64,000 nucleotides of DNA from Gammaproteobacteria bacterium (GCA_030832095.1 JAURJT010000060.1:62001-126000), one strand, 5' to 3'. Shown: positions 42,690 through 55,317, counted from the first letter of the stretch. Notes: generated from the letters alone by a model not told the origin. Numbers and translations: made by a program.

Positions 42690-42832
42690 GAAGTTTGTTG
42701 ATAGAAGGCTATTGAACGTGATTTAAGCATAGCGTACTTGTGACGTGTTTTGCAGCTGAGGGCGTATTTCTTCACAGCCTCTCCGACCTGAAGGCCGAGG
42801 CTTTCGGTGCAAGTCGGTACACGTTTCACACG

Positions 42833-43699
42833 TTAACGCTTAGCCCCTAGCACACGACCCAGCGCGACAACCGCAAACACCGCGATGGCAAAAGTCCAGG
42901 TTACCCAGTCGACGAACTCGCCTAAAAGCCAAGCTGAGGCGATGATCGTTATGAATGGTTGAAGTAGTTGCGCTTGACCGACCCGCGCGATTCCTCATAG
43001 CGACAAACCTTTGAACCAAGGCAAAAACGCTAAGTATTGGCTAAACAGGGCAACATACAAAAAACCAATCCACGCTGTGTTCGTGGCTTGCCAAGTGCTG
43101 GGCGCAAACCAGATTGCGGGCCAAACTAAAAAGGGTGTGGCAAGCACTAACGTCCACGAGATCACTTGTAGGCCACCCAACGATCTTGCTAAATAGCCCC
43201 CGGCTGCGTATGAGATCGATCCAGTTAGTACGGCGAGCAGTAACGAGAGATCGGCCCAATGCAAACTACCATTCCCGCGCATCAGTGAAAAGACAATCAC
43301 TAAGGTGCTGCCCAGCGCGGCCATCAGCCAAAATCCGAGTGAGGGGCGTTCTTTAAAGAGCCATGCGGCACAGGCCGCAACGGTTAAGGGCATGATGCCC
43401 AGCATGACGCCGCCATGCGAGGCGTCAACCCGTTGCATGGCTAAAGCCGTAAACACCGGAAAGCCAATCGCGACACCCATCACGACCAGCAACAGATATT
43501 TGAATTCGTGCAGTGTTGGACGGCGATGTTTACCTGCAACAAGATAAATGACAGCCAACACGGTCGCGAGCAGTGCGCGACCCGTGGCGATAAAAATAGG
43601 ATGAAAAGATTCGAGCGCCATACGTGTTGCGGGCAGCGTCAATCCAAATAAAGTGACGCCGATCAGCCCTAACAACATGCCTTTGTTCTCAAGCTTCAA
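42833..43699 (-). pseudogene. EamA-family (DMT) exporter interrupted by one in-frame TGA
   Basis: From ATG 43699 the frame encodes 234 residues of a ten-helix EamA transporter and meets TGA at 42995-42997 in GLSL-stop. The same frame then continues open for 53 codons as GIARVGQAQLLQPFITIIAS, AWLLGEFVDWVTW and a final helix ending GRVLGAKR, stopping at 42833-42835. The full length of about 288 residues is normal for EamA proteins. The stop replaces a glycine (GGA to TGA is one change) in the conserved LGGIARV-like segment of helix 9. The last two helices are lost, so activity is doubtful. Confidence 0.85.
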
Positions 43700-43777
43700 A
43701 TCGTACGCCTCTAAATTGACGAGAAGGTTCGTAGACCCTCAGACATGCAACCCCGAGCGCAAGTTCGGGGTTGAAGC

Positions 43778-45424
43778 CTACATCGCGTTATACACAGGCC
43801 CTTCACCACCTTGCGGTGTGACCCAAACGATATTTTGTGTCGGGTCTTTGATGTCACACGTTTTGCAATGTACGCAGTTTTGGGCGTTGATTTGCAGTCG
43901 ATCGCTGCCATTGTCGTCTTTGACATACTCGTAGACGCCAGCAGGGCAATAGCGCGCCTCAGGGCCACCGTACTTAGCCAAGTTAATACTGACCGGTACC
44001 GAGGCATCTTTCAGTGTTAAGTGAATCGGCTGATTTTCTTCGTGATTCGTATTTGAAATAAACACCGAGCTCAAGCGATCAAAGGTTAAGACGCCATCAG
44101 GCTTTGGATATTCAATTTTTGGGCACTGGTCAGCGGGTTGCAGGCAAGCGTGATCGGCCTTGGTGCGGTGGATCGTCCAGGGGATGTTGCCCTTCAACAC
44201 AAATTGCTCGATACCCGTCATCAAGGTGCCAACGGTGCGGCCTTTTTTGAACCACTGTTTGAAGTTGCGCGCTTTGTTCAGCTCAGTGTGTAACCATGAG
44301 GCTTCAAACGCAGCAGGGTAGGCCGGTAACTCGTCGGCGCTGCGCTCGGCAACCAAAGCGTCAAAGGCTGCGTCGGCTGCCATCATGCCCGACTTGATTG
44401 CAGCATGACTGCCCTTGATGCGCGAGGCGTTCAAGAAACCCGCCTCACAGCCCACCAAGGCGCCTCCTGGGAATACCAATTTAGGTAACGACAGCAAGCC
44501 ACCTGCGGTGATGGCACGTGCGCCGTACGCAATGCGCTTGCCACCTTCAAAGGTGCCACGAATAGAAGGGTGCGTTTTGTAACGTTGAAACTCTTCAAAT
44601 GGTGAAATCCAAGGGTTGGCGTAATCCAGACCAACCACCATGCCGACCGCCACGAGATTGTCGTTCAGGTGATACAAAAACGAGCCGCCATAGGTGTCTG
44701 AGTCAAGCGGCCAACCTGCGGTATGCACCACCACACCGGGGCGTGATTTGGCGGGCGCGACCTCCCAGAGCTCTTTAATCCCAATGCCATAGCTTTGTGG
44801 ATCGCGGCCTTGATCAAGTTTGAATTTGCTGATGAGTTCGCGGCCCAATTGGCCACGTGCGCCCTCAGCAAAAATCGTATATTTCGCCAACAGCTCCATG
44901 CCTTGCTGGTACTGATCGGTAGGTTGGCCATCACGCCCAACACCCATGTCGCCCGTGGCCACGCCACGCACCGCGCCTTGCTCGTTGTACAGAATCTCTG
45001 CCGCAGCAAAGCCCGGAAATATTTCAACACCTAGCGCCTCGGCTTGTTCGCCCAGCCAGCGTGCAACTTTACCTAAGCTGACGATGTAGTTGCCATGATT
45101 TTGAAAGCACTCGGGCAGCAGCCACTCGGGGGTTTTGCGTGCACCCGTTTCGCTTAAAAACAAAAACTCGTCTTCTTTGACCGGGGTGTCAAGTGGCGCA
45201 CCCATGTTTTTCCAGTCAGGAAACAACTCGGTCATTGCCTGCGGATCCATGACAGCACCCGACAAAATGTGTGCACCAATTTCGCTGCCTTTTTCAAGCA
45301 CGCAAACCGAAATGTCATGGCTGCGCTCTGCGGCGAGTTGCTTGAGGCGAATCGCCGTGGCTAACCCGCCCGGACCTCCACCTACCACGACAACGTCGTA
45401 TTCCATCGATTCGCGTGCTGACAT
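43778..45424 (-). CDS. Electron transfer flavoprotein-ubiquinone oxidoreductase
   Basis: A 548-residue ETF-QO. The N-terminal FAD motif is VVVGGGPGGLATAIRL, with the family blocks GSEIGAHILSGAVM and GCEAGFLNASRIKGSHAAIKSGM. The C-terminal 4Fe-4S cluster ligands are in RYCPAGVYEY and NCVHCKTCDIKDP. It passes electrons from ETF (acyl-CoA, sarcosine or dimethylglycine dehydrogenases) to ubiquinone at the inner membrane. etfAB are not in the window. Transcribed divergently from the thioesterase gene. Confidence 0.95.
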   Translation of the reverse strand: MSARESMEYDVVVVGGGPGGLATAIRLKQLAAERSHDISVCVLEKGSEIGAHILSGAVMDPQAMTELFPDWKNMGAPLDTPVKEDEFLFLSETGARKTPEWLLPECFQNHGNYIVSLGKVARWLGEQAEALGVEIFPGFAAAEILYNEQGAVRGVATGDMGVGRDGQPTDQYQQGMELLAKYTIFAEGARGQLGRELISKFKLDQGRDPQSYGIGIKELWEVAPAKSRPGVVVHTAGWPLDSDTYGGSFLYHLNDNLVAVGMVVGLDYANPWISPFEEFQRYKTHPSIRGTFEGGKRIAYGARAITAGGLLSLPKLVFPGGALVGCEAGFLNASRIKGSHAAIKSGMMAADAAFDALVAERSADELPAYPAAFEASWLHTELNKARNFKQWFKKGRTVGTLMTGIEQFVLKGNIPWTIHRTKADHACLQPADQCPKIEYPKPDGVLTFDRLSSVFISNTNHEENQPIHLTLKDASVPVSINLAKYGGPEARYCPAGVYEYVKDDNGSDRLQINAQNCVHCKTCDIKDPTQNIVWVTPQGGEGPVYNAM

Positions 45425-45566
45425 AAGAGTCTCCCTGCTTCAAAGGTATGATGTTTATTTGCTGTAGCGATTGTATTGCACAGGGGCGCACGGTGTCGTG
45501 GCGCGGGCCTTGCAAACTCGTGAACAGCGCCTTTTGCAATGCATGGCATGATTTTTGGAGAAGTGT

Positions 45567-46010
45567 GTGGCAGGCTCTGAACCCCAAACCCTGATGGTGG
45601 GCGATATTTACGATTTAGATATCCCGATGCGCTGGTCTGATGCTGACGCCTTGGCACATCTGAATAATTGCAATTATTTCCGCTATATGGAAGAAGGGCG
45701 TTTAAAGATGTTCTACGAGGGCCAGGCGCCCCAGTCAACGCGCTACGGACCTGTGGTGGTGCACTGCTCGTGTGATTTTAAAAAAGCGATTACCTACCCG
45801 GCAACCGTACGAGTCAGCCACCGCGTCGTGAGTATTGGCCGCTCAAGCCTTGAGCAGACGGTTGATATTTCGGTGGTCTACCCCGACCGCCTTGAGTTGT
45901 GCGCGCAAGGTAAGTCGGTGATGGTCTGGATGGATTTTGAACTCAATAAATCGCATCCTTGGCCCGCCGAGGTATTGCAAGCTTTGGCAAAGCCGATAAA
46001 TCGTCGATAA
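45567..46010 (+). CDS. Acyl-CoA thioesterase (4HBT family)
   Basis: A 147-residue hotdog-fold thioesterase of the 4-hydroxybenzoyl-CoA thioesterase type: MRWSDADALAHLNNCNYFRY carries the D-(x)n-H-x-N active-site pattern. The GTG at 45567 is preferred because GGAG lies six bases before it; an in-frame TTG at 45555 overlaps that ribosome site. It hydrolyses an acyl-CoA to free acid and CoA. It precedes the CoA-transferase genes on the same strand by 35 bases, so they are probably one operon. Confidence 0.85.
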   Translation: MAGSEPQTLMVGDIYDLDIPMRWSDADALAHLNNCNYFRYMEEGRLKMFYEGQAPQSTRYGPVVVHCSCDFKKAITYPATVRVSHRVVSIGRSSLEQTVDISVVYPDRLELCAQGKSVMVWMDFELNKSHPWPAEVLQALAKPINRR

Positions 46011-46045
46011 TCTGGTCAACAAGTGCATACTCAGGAGTCTGTTGA

Positions 46046-46747
46046 ATGAATAAACTCTATCCCAGTGCCACCGAGGCACTGAAAGATATCCTTAAAGACG
46101 GGCAAACGCTCGGCGTGGGTGGTTTCGGCCTATGTGGTATCCCCGAGGCCCTGATCGCTGCGGTGCGCGACCTAGGTGTACAAAATCTCACCTGCATCAG
46201 TAACAATGCCGGCGTCGATGGTTTTGGCTTGGGCATGTTGCTGCAAACCCGTCAGGTTAAAAAGATGATCGCCTCGTATGTGGGCGAAAACAAAGAGTTT
46301 GAGCGCCAATTTTTGGCCGGCGAACTTGAGCTTGAGTTCACCCCTCAAGGTACGTTGGCCGAACGCTTGCGCGCCGGCGGCGCTGGCATACCGGCCTTCT
46401 TTACCCGTACCGGTGTAGGCACCGTGGTGGCAGATGGCAAAGAAATCCGTGAGTTCGATGGTGAAAAGTACGTCATGGAGCGCGCCTTAGTGCCCGAGAT
46501 CTCTTTGGTCAAAGCCTACATCGCTGATCGAAGCGGTAATTTGATTTTTCATAAAACCGCGCGCAACTTTAATCCGCCGGTGGCACAGGCAGGCAAACTC
46601 ACCGTTGTTGAGGTTGAAAAAGTCGTTGAGTTGGGTGAACTCGAGCCTGAACAAATTCATCTGCCCGGCATTTACGTGCATCGCATTGTGGTCAATGCGA
46701 CCCCTGAAAAACGCATCGAACAACGCACCGTTCGCGCGGCGAACTAA
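46046..46747 (+). CDS. scoA: 3-oxoacid CoA-transferase subunit A
   Basis: A 233-residue family I CoA-transferase alpha subunit: DGQTLGVGGFGLCGIPEALI, then TCISNNAGVDGFGLGMLL, and EFTPQGTLAERLRAGGAGIPAFFT. This is the succinyl-CoA:acetoacetate transferase pattern, used for ketone-body or polyhydroxybutyrate-derived acetoacetate. CAGGAGTCTGTTG precedes the ATG. Followed 12 bases later by subunit B. Confidence 0.92.
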   Translation: MNKLYPSATEALKDILKDGQTLGVGGFGLCGIPEALIAAVRDLGVQNLTCISNNAGVDGFGLGMLLQTRQVKKMIASYVGENKEFERQFLAGELELEFTPQGTLAERLRAGGAGIPAFFTRTGVGTVVADGKEIREFDGEKYVMERALVPEISLVKAYIADRSGNLIFHKTARNFNPPVAQAGKLTVVEVEKVVELGELEPEQIHLPGIYVHRIVVNATPEKRIEQRTVRAAN

Positions 46748-46759
46748 GGAGCAATCAAC

Positions 46760-47413
46760 ATGGCATGGACTCGTGACGAAATGGCCGCACGCGCGGCACG
46801 TGAATTACAAGATGGTTTTTATGTGAATCTGGGCATTGGTTTGCCTACCTTGGTGGCAAACCATGTCCCTAAGGGGATTGAGGTGTGGTTGCAGTCAGAA
46901 AATGGCTTGCTCGGCATTGGGCCGTTTCCGCTTGAAAGCGAAGTCGACGCTGACATGATTAATGCCGGTAAGCAAACGGTCACGACCATTCCTGGTTCGT
47001 CGATTTTTTCGTCGGCAGATTCGTTTGCCATGATTCGCGGCGGCAAAATTAATTTGGCCATTCTGGGTGCCATGCAGGTGTCCGAAACCGGTGACCTTGC
47101 AAACTGGATGATCCCAGGCAAGATGGTGAAGGGGATGGGCGGGGCAATGGACTTAGTCGCGGGTGTTGGTCGCGTCATTGTTTTAATGGAGCATGTGGCC
47201 CGCAAAAAAGATGGCACGGTCGACATGAAACTGTTGCCCAAGTGCAATTTGCCCTTAACAGGCGTGGGGGTGATTGATATGGTCATCACCGATATGGGCG
47301 TGTTTGAAATCACGCCAAACGGCCTCAAGTTGCTTGAGCTGGCGCCTGGAGTGACTGTAGCTGAAGTTCAAGAGCACACGGCTGCTAAACTTGACGTTTC
47401 ACTGGTTGCTTAA
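46760..47413 (+). CDS. scoB: 3-oxoacid CoA-transferase subunit B
   Basis: A 217-residue beta subunit with the catalytic glutamate in [14 protein letters not shown], preceded by [14 protein letters not shown]. Together with subunit A it moves CoA from succinyl-CoA to a 3-oxoacid. AAGGAGCAATCAAC precedes the ATG. The operon ends in two hairpins, the second a canonical terminator. Confidence 0.93.
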   Translation: MAWTRDEMAARAARELQDGFYVNLGIGLPTLVANHVPKGIEVWLQSENGLLGIGPFPLESEVDADMINAGKQTVTTIPGSSIFSSADSFAMIRGGKINLAILGAMQVSETGDLANWMIPGKMVKGMGGAMDLVAGVGRVIVLMEHVARKKDGTVDMKLLPKCNLPLTGVGVIDMVITDMGVFEITPNGLKLLELAPGVTVAEVQEHTAAKLDVSLVA

Positions 47414-47429
47414 GCCTGCTGGTTCGCGT

Positions 47430-47541
47430 AAATCCGCCAAGGTTGACTGACAAAATCTGGCGGGTTTATGCTCTCCGAGTTGCGGTACAACGCAACGCCT
47501 GCCTCGAAGTCTTGCGACCGCGCTTGCGCGGTCTGTTTTTG
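47430..47541 (+). terminator. Terminator region after the CoA-transferase operon
   Basis: Two hairpins follow the stop. AAATCCGCCA (47430-47439) pairs with TGGCGGGTTT (47458-47467). Then GACCGCG-CTTG-CGCGGTC (47516-47533) is followed by TGTTTTT, a standard intrinsic terminator. The second is the likely end of transcription. Confidence 0.8.
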
Positions 47542-47593
47542 TAATCAGACACACTATCGCGTCGCTCACTTTTGTCATCACAAGGATGTTGGG

Positions 47594-48235
47594 ATGGAAT
47601 TCTTCAGCTGGCTGTTAGATTTATTGCTGCACATTGATAAAACAATGTTGCAGTTTATTGAGGCGCACGGCGTATGGATTTATGTCTTGCTTGTGGGGAT
47701 TATTTTTGCCGAAACAGGCTTAGTGTTTATGCCCTTTTTGCCTGGTGATTCTTTGTTGTTTGTTGCGGGCGCTATTTGTGCGATGGGCAAGATGGATCTT
47801 TATCTGTTGATGGCCCTGTTGACCACGGCGGCGATCGTGGGCGATGCGGTGAACTATTCGGTCGGCCGTTGGTTTGGTGCAGCGTTGATCGCCCGCACCA
47901 GCTTGGTCAACGCTAAGCACATGGCTTACACACAAGGCTTTTACGATCGTTACGGTGGTCAAACTATCATCATTGCGCGCTTTATCCCGCTCGCGCGCAC
48001 CATGGCGCCCTTTGTGGCGGGCTTTGCGCGCTTTGATCCCAAGCGTTTCTTGTTTTACAACGTCATCGGCGGTGTGGTGTGGGTGGTATCGCTGACAGTT
48101 GCAGGCTACTGGTTTGGCAATCTGCCTTTCGTGCGTGACAACCTGACACTGGTGATTTTGTTCATTATTTTCTTGTCGATTTTGCCCGGCATCATTGCGG
48201 TACTCAAGGCTAAGTTTGCTCGCCCTTCCAAATGA
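47594..48235 (+). CDS. DedA-family membrane protein
   Basis: A 213-residue DedA/SNARE-associated family protein: GIIFAETGLVFMPFLPGDSLLF, the GDAVNYSVGRWFG motif and FIPLARTMAPFVAGFARFDPKRF with the functional arginines. Members are lipid flippases, several for undecaprenyl phosphate or phosphatidylethanolamine. The ATG at 47594 follows AAGGATGTTGGG. The tail (ARPSK, stop overlapping an ATG) is duplicated just before pepP. Confidence 0.92.
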   Translation: MEFFSWLLDLLLHIDKTMLQFIEAHGVWIYVLLVGIIFAETGLVFMPFLPGDSLLFVAGAICAMGKMDLYLLMALLTTAAIVGDAVNYSVGRWFGAALIARTSLVNAKHMAYTQGFYDRYGGQTIIIARFIPLARTMAPFVAGFARFDPKRFLFYNVIGGVVWVVSLTVAGYWFGNLPFVRDNLTLVILFIIFLSILPGIIAVLKAKFARPSK

Positions 48236-48325
48236 CCATCAGGGCCTCGGACTCTTCTCTGTTTAGTAGTCTGTTGGTCTTGAGTATTTTGACTTGCCCT
48301 TCCAAATGACAACATCCGCCTCGAC
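48221..48325 (+). repeat. Duplicated dedA-pepP junction with a coupled 25-codon mini-ORF
   Basis: GCCCTTCCAAATGAC occurs at 48222 (end of dedA) and at 48296 (start of pepP), each followed by loosely similar C/T-rich sequence. The first ATG (48232) overlaps the dedA stop as ATGA and opens a 25-codon frame ending TGA at 48307-48309. That stop overlaps the pepP ATG (48306), again as ATGA. The mini-ORF ends in CPSK, echoing the RPSK end of DedA. It may couple dedA and pepP translation or be an inert duplication. Confidence 0.55.
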
Positions 48326-50123
48326 TCCGAGTTCCTCTGATTCTCTAGCGGCGCTGCGTGCTGCCATGCACGCGGCCAACGTGCAGGCTTGCTTGGTGCC
48401 TTCAGCCGACCCTCACTTGTCTGAATATTTGCCAGACTACTGGCAACTGCGCCCTTGGTTGACTGGGTTTAGCGGTTCGGTGGGCACGGTTGTGGTGACG
48501 CAGGATTTTGCTGGCCTTTGGGTGGATAGCCGGTATTGGGTGCAAGCCGAGGCCGAGCTCGCAGGTACCGACGTCAGCCTCATGAAAATCGGTGTAGCGA
48601 CCGACCCTGCCCACACCAACTGGTTGGCCGAACAACTCGCTGAGGGTGCGACGGTGGCGGTTGATGGACGCGCCTTGGGTTTGGCTGCGCGCGAGGCATT
48701 ACTCGCGTTACTCAAGCCTCGTGGCATCGCGCTAAAACTCGATCTTGATTTGCCTGGGCAATGTTGGCCTGAACGCCCTCCATTGCCCACCGCAGCGGTG
48801 CGCGACTTGCCTGTAGAGATTGCAGGTGCCTCGCGACAAGACAAGCTAGCGCGCGTGCGCGAGGCCATGCTTGAACAAGGTGCTCAGTGGCATTTGATAT
48901 CCACGCTGGATGACGTGGCGTGGCTGTTGAATTTACGAGGCAGTGATGTCTCGTTCAATCCGGTATTTCTGTCGCATGTCTTAATCGGCTTGACCGACGC
49001 GCAGTTATTTGTGTTGCCCGGCAAGGTAGACGCTGCCCTCATCAGCAAACTTGCCGAAGCTCAGGTTTATGTGCGGCCTTATGACATGGTGGCGCAGGTG
49101 TTGGCCGAGCTGCCCGAGCGAGACACGCTGCTGTTCGACCCTGCGCGCACCACCTGCGCGCTGATCGATCGCTTGCGCACGCGCACTGTGCGTAACATGA
49201 ACCCCAGCACCTTTTTTAAATCTCAAAAAACAGCCTTCGAACTGAATCATGTACGTCGCGTCATGGAGCAAGATGGCGCAGCCTTGTGTTCGTTTTTTGC
49301 CTGGCTCGAACAGGCCATCGCCTGCAGCGACGCCACACCGCTCAACGAGTTGATGATCGACGAGCGGCTGCTTGCGTTGCGCGCTGAGCAACCAGGCTTT
49401 GTCTCACGCAGCTTTGGCACGATCTCAGCGTTTAATGCCAACGGTGCGATGCCTCATTACCGTCCCACGCAAGCCTCGCATGCACAAATCAAAGGCGATG
49501 GTTTGTTACTGATCGATTCGGGGGCGCAGTATCTGGGTGGGACCACCGACATTACTCGCGTGGTACCGGTTGGCACGCCGACTGAGCCACAAAAAGACGA
49601 TTACACGGCCGTGCTCAAAGCGATGATCGCCTTGTCGCGGTTAAAGTTTCCGCGCGGTGTTGCCTCCCCAATGCTCGATGCTGTCGCACGCGCGCCCTTG
49701 TGGGATCGTTTGGCCGAATACGGCCACGGTACGGGTCACGGGGTGGGGTATTACCTGAATGTGCACGAAGGCCCGCAGGTGATCTCATATCGTGCCGCGC
49801 CGGCTCCGCACACTGCCATGCAACCGGGCATGATTACCTCGAACGAGCCCGGGCTATATCGGCCGGGTCGTTGGGGCATACGGATCGAAAATCTGGTTTG
49901 TAATCAAAGCGCCGGCGAATCTGAATTTGGCGAGTTTCTCGAGTTCGAGACCCTGACACTGTGCCCGATTGACATGACTTGTATCCAGGTCAGCCAACTT
50001 CGCGATGACGAAATCGCATGGTTGAACGCCTACCACCAAGAGGTCTGCAGACGCTTGGCGCCCCGTTTGAGTGGTGAAGGTTTGGCTTGGTTGTTGCAGC
50101 GCACACGGCCGCTTACCCGTTAA
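48306..50123 (+). CDS. pepP: Xaa-Pro aminopeptidase P (M24B)
   Basis: A 605-residue three-domain aminopeptidase P of the long (APP1-like) type. Two creatinase-like N-terminal domains precede the pita-bread domain, with the dimetal ligands in LLIDSGAQY and GGTTDITRV, the histidine in GHGTGHGVGYYLNVHE, and glutamates in ITSNEPGLY and RIENLV. It removes the N-terminal residue from peptides with proline at position 2. The start at 48306 (MTTSAS) is within the repeated junction. It has no strong ribosome site, which fits translational coupling from the mini-ORF. Confidence 0.92.
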   Translation: MTTSASTPSSSDSLAALRAAMHAANVQACLVPSADPHLSEYLPDYWQLRPWLTGFSGSVGTVVVTQDFAGLWVDSRYWVQAEAELAGTDVSLMKIGVATDPAHTNWLAEQLAEGATVAVDGRALGLAAREALLALLKPRGIALKLDLDLPGQCWPERPPLPTAAVRDLPVEIAGASRQDKLARVREAMLEQGAQWHLISTLDDVAWLLNLRGSDVSFNPVFLSHVLIGLTDAQLFVLPGKVDAALISKLAEAQVYVRPYDMVAQVLAELPERDTLLFDPARTTCALIDRLRTRTVRNMNPSTFFKSQKTAFELNHVRRVMEQDGAALCSFFAWLEQAIACSDATPLNELMIDERLLALRAEQPGFVSRSFGTISAFNANGAMPHYRPTQASHAQIKGDGLLLIDSGAQYLGGTTDITRVVPVGTPTEPQKDDYTAVLKAMIALSRLKFPRGVASPMLDAVARAPLWDRLAEYGHGTGHGVGYYLNVHEGPQVISYRAAPAPHTAMQPGMITSNEPGLYRPGRWGIRIENLVCNQSAGESEFGEFLEFETLTLCPIDMTCIQVSQLRDDEIAWLNAYHQEVCRRLAPRLSGEGLAWLLQRTRPLTR

Positions 50124-50194
50124 GTCGGTCATCCGGTTGGCGGCGATTTACGTCGATGTCCAGACGTAGTTCCCGCAAAGGTCACGCGTGCGGC

Positions 50195-51890
<1,696 letters not shown>

Positions 51891-51891
<1 letters not shown>

Positions 51892-52742
51892 TGAAGCTCT
51901 GCGGTTTTGACATTGGGTTAACCCAGCCTTTTTTTCTGATTGCGGGGCCATGCGTGATCGAGTCGCGTCAAATGGCCTTCGATACTGCAGGTCGCCTGTG
52001 CGAAATCACGACCGCCTTGGGGGTCCCTTTCATCTACAAAAGTTCGTTTGATAAAGCCAACCGAAGCTCGGGGGCGTCGTACCGTGGGCCCGGCATGGAT
52101 GAGGGCTTGCAAATTTTGTCAGACGTGCGTGCGCACTTTAAGGTGCCAGTGTTAACCGATGTGCATGATAAAGACCAGGTGACTCAAGTAGCGGCGGTGG
52201 TTGATGTGCTGCAGACCCCTGCGTTTTTATGTCGACAAACCGACTTTATCGAGGCTTGCGCAGCGAGCGGCAAGCCAGTCAATATTAAAAAAGGCCAGTT
52301 TTTAGCGCCCCACGATATGTTGCAGGTGGTCACCAAAGCACGCCTGGCCGCGCAAAAAGCCGGCGTCCCCGAAGATATTATGGTGTGCGAACGGGGGGTC
52401 TCGTTTGGCTATAACAATTTAGTGTCTGACATGCGTTCGCTCGCCATCATGCGTGAAACTCAATGCCCAGTCGTCTTCGATGCCACCCATTCGGTGCAGT
52501 TGCCCGGCGGGCAGGGCACGTCGTCAGGCGGGCAACGAGAATTCGTGCCTGTATTGGCGCGTGCGGCAGTGGCCGCGGGCGTCTCTGGCCTGTTCATGGA
52601 AACTCATCCTAATCCAGCGCAAGCGCTCTCTGATGGGCCCAACGCTGTGCCGCTTGACCAAATGAAAGACCTGCTTTCCACCCTGATTGATTTAGATCGG
52701 GTCGTGAAGCGACACGGCTTTCTTGAGTCGCGTTTTGTTTAA
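51891..52742 (+). CDS. kdsA: 3-deoxy-D-manno-octulosonate 8-phosphate synthase
   Basis: A 283-residue KDO8P synthase: [44 protein letters not shown] and the [17 protein letters not shown] block, ending with [19 protein letters not shown]. It condenses phosphoenolpyruvate and arabinose 5-phosphate for the inner core of LPS, so the host is Gram-negative. The N-terminal metal cysteine that marks metal-dependent forms is replaced by the usual N in KGQ context; class not assigned. ATG 51891 overlaps the pyrG stop by one base. Confidence 0.96.
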
Positions 52743-54065
<1,323 letters not shown>

Positions 54066-54126
54066 ATTTTGCGCGAATGGCTTGCCTGACGGGCGTTTTT
54101 AGCCTTTTTGGCAAGTGCGAGGTGGT

Positions 54127-54489
54127 ATGCGTCTTTTGCTATTGGTGCTGGTCGCGCTCGCTGGTCTGATCCAATATCCTTTGTGGATGGGTCGGGGTGG
54201 CTGGCTGTCTGTCTGGGATATGCAAGAGCATGTTGCCTCCCAACGCTCAATCAATGACGGTTTACGCGCGCGTAACGTCGCGTTGTTGGCTGAGGTTGAC
54301 GATTTACGAACGGGTACCGAGGCGGCCGAAGAGCGGGCCCGCGCCGAACTCGGTATGATGCGGCAGGGTGAGTTATTTGTTCAGGTGTTGCCTCTTGATG
54401 TGAAACCCCCCGAAATTAAGCCTTCAACCAAGCCTCAACGACCTGCGGCGCCGGCGTCAACTGTCAAACCTGCCACTTACACGCGGTAA
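54127..54489 (+). CDS. ftsB: Cell division protein FtsB
   Basis: A 120-residue bitopic protein with one N-terminal membrane helix (MRLLLLVLVALAGLIQYPLW), the GRGGWLSVWDM turn and a coiled coil near 35-75, then ARAELGMMRQGE, the FtsB signature. The proline/lysine-rich tail (about 90-120) is typical of betaproteobacterial forms. It links FtsL and FtsQ in the divisome. The ATG at 54127 follows GAGGTGGT. Its position after eno is the conserved arrangement. Confidence 0.93.
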   Translation: MRLLLLVLVALAGLIQYPLWMGRGGWLSVWDMQEHVASQRSINDGLRARNVALLAEVDDLRTGTEAAEERARAELGMMRQGELFVQVLPLDVKPPEIKPSTKPQRPAAPASTVKPATYTR

Positions 54490-54525
54490 TCCGCACCATC
54501 GGTTTTGTGAACTGTCAGTCTCAGG

Positions 54526-55317
54526 TTACTGCGCGCAGCACAGCAAGACCCCGCATAGATTGTCTTTGTCTAACGTTTGCTGAAAAGAACCCAAGGTCGA
54601 GTGCTTGGTTGGCTGTGTTTGCTCTGTGGTTGAGTAGAACCTAGCTTTGGGCGTTGACGTTGCCCTAGACTGAGTGAGAGTCTGCGTGAGAGTCGGTTGC
54701 AGATTGAACTGGTGCGCAGACGTTTGCGTGACACCCGTAAGCACCCTTTTTGAGCCATGCTCAGTCTTGCTAGCGTGAAGCACCACCCTGCGGCTGAGTG
54801 GCATTGCCACTAAACCTTGCTGTCTGGCCTTCGCCGCGAGCCTGTCGGGCTTTGCGCTCAGCCAACGAGCGCTTTGCCGAAGTGCTTGACGCAACCACGA
54901 GTGCCTTGGCTCGTACAGGTATATCAAATCTAACTGCATGATTCGACGGTCGTGTGGGTGCGCACCTTGGCTTGTTAGGTCAGTGAGGTCGAGCTGCCAC
55001 AGCGGCAACGCGTAGAGTCGTTCATAGCGCGCAATGGTGGCCTCTAACCGAGCCAGGGCGCTGGCGTATTGGCCCGCAGGCAGAAAAAGGGGGGTGAGCG
55101 CCTGCGTCAAGGCCTGGTTGACTTTGTCGTGATCGGCTGCAGTGATGCTCGCCTTGCGCCCCGCCTCTTGCAAGGCCAGACTAATCAGCTGCTTGCTCTG
55201 GTGCGCGTGTACCAGCTCGATCCCTAGCAAGCACACTAGTACAACTGGCACGATGGCCAAGCTTGCCTCGAGGGCGCTGGCGCCACGTTGCTGAGAGAGT
55301 TTGGTCCACATCCGCAT
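54526..55317 (-). CDS. TadE/TadG-like pseudopilin-type protein, orphan
   Basis: A 263-residue protein whose N-terminus QQRGASALEASLAIVPVVLVCLLGIE is the TadE-like signature (polar stretch, glutamate five residues into a hydrophobic helix), followed by HAHQSKQLISLALQEAGRKAS. The rest is polar and low in recognisable motifs, with a Thr/Gln-rich C-terminus. TadE proteins are minor pseudopilins of tight-adherence pili, but no tad, flp or cpa genes are in the window. A second ATG at 55311 is possible. It sits between convergent ftsB and the divergent aminotransferase. Annotated from the N-terminal motif only. Confidence 0.65.
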   Translation of the reverse strand: MRMWTKLSQQRGASALEASLAIVPVVLVCLLGIELVHAHQSKQLISLALQEAGRKASITAADHDKVNQALTQALTPLFLPAGQYASALARLEATIARYERLYALPLWQLDLTDLTSQGAHPHDRRIMQLDLIYLYEPRHSWLRQALRQSARWLSAKPDRLAAKARQQGLVAMPLSRRVVLHASKTEHGSKRVLTGVTQTSAHQFNLQPTLTQTLTQSRATSTPKARFYSTTEQTQPTKHSTLGSFQQTLDKDNLCGVLLCCAQ

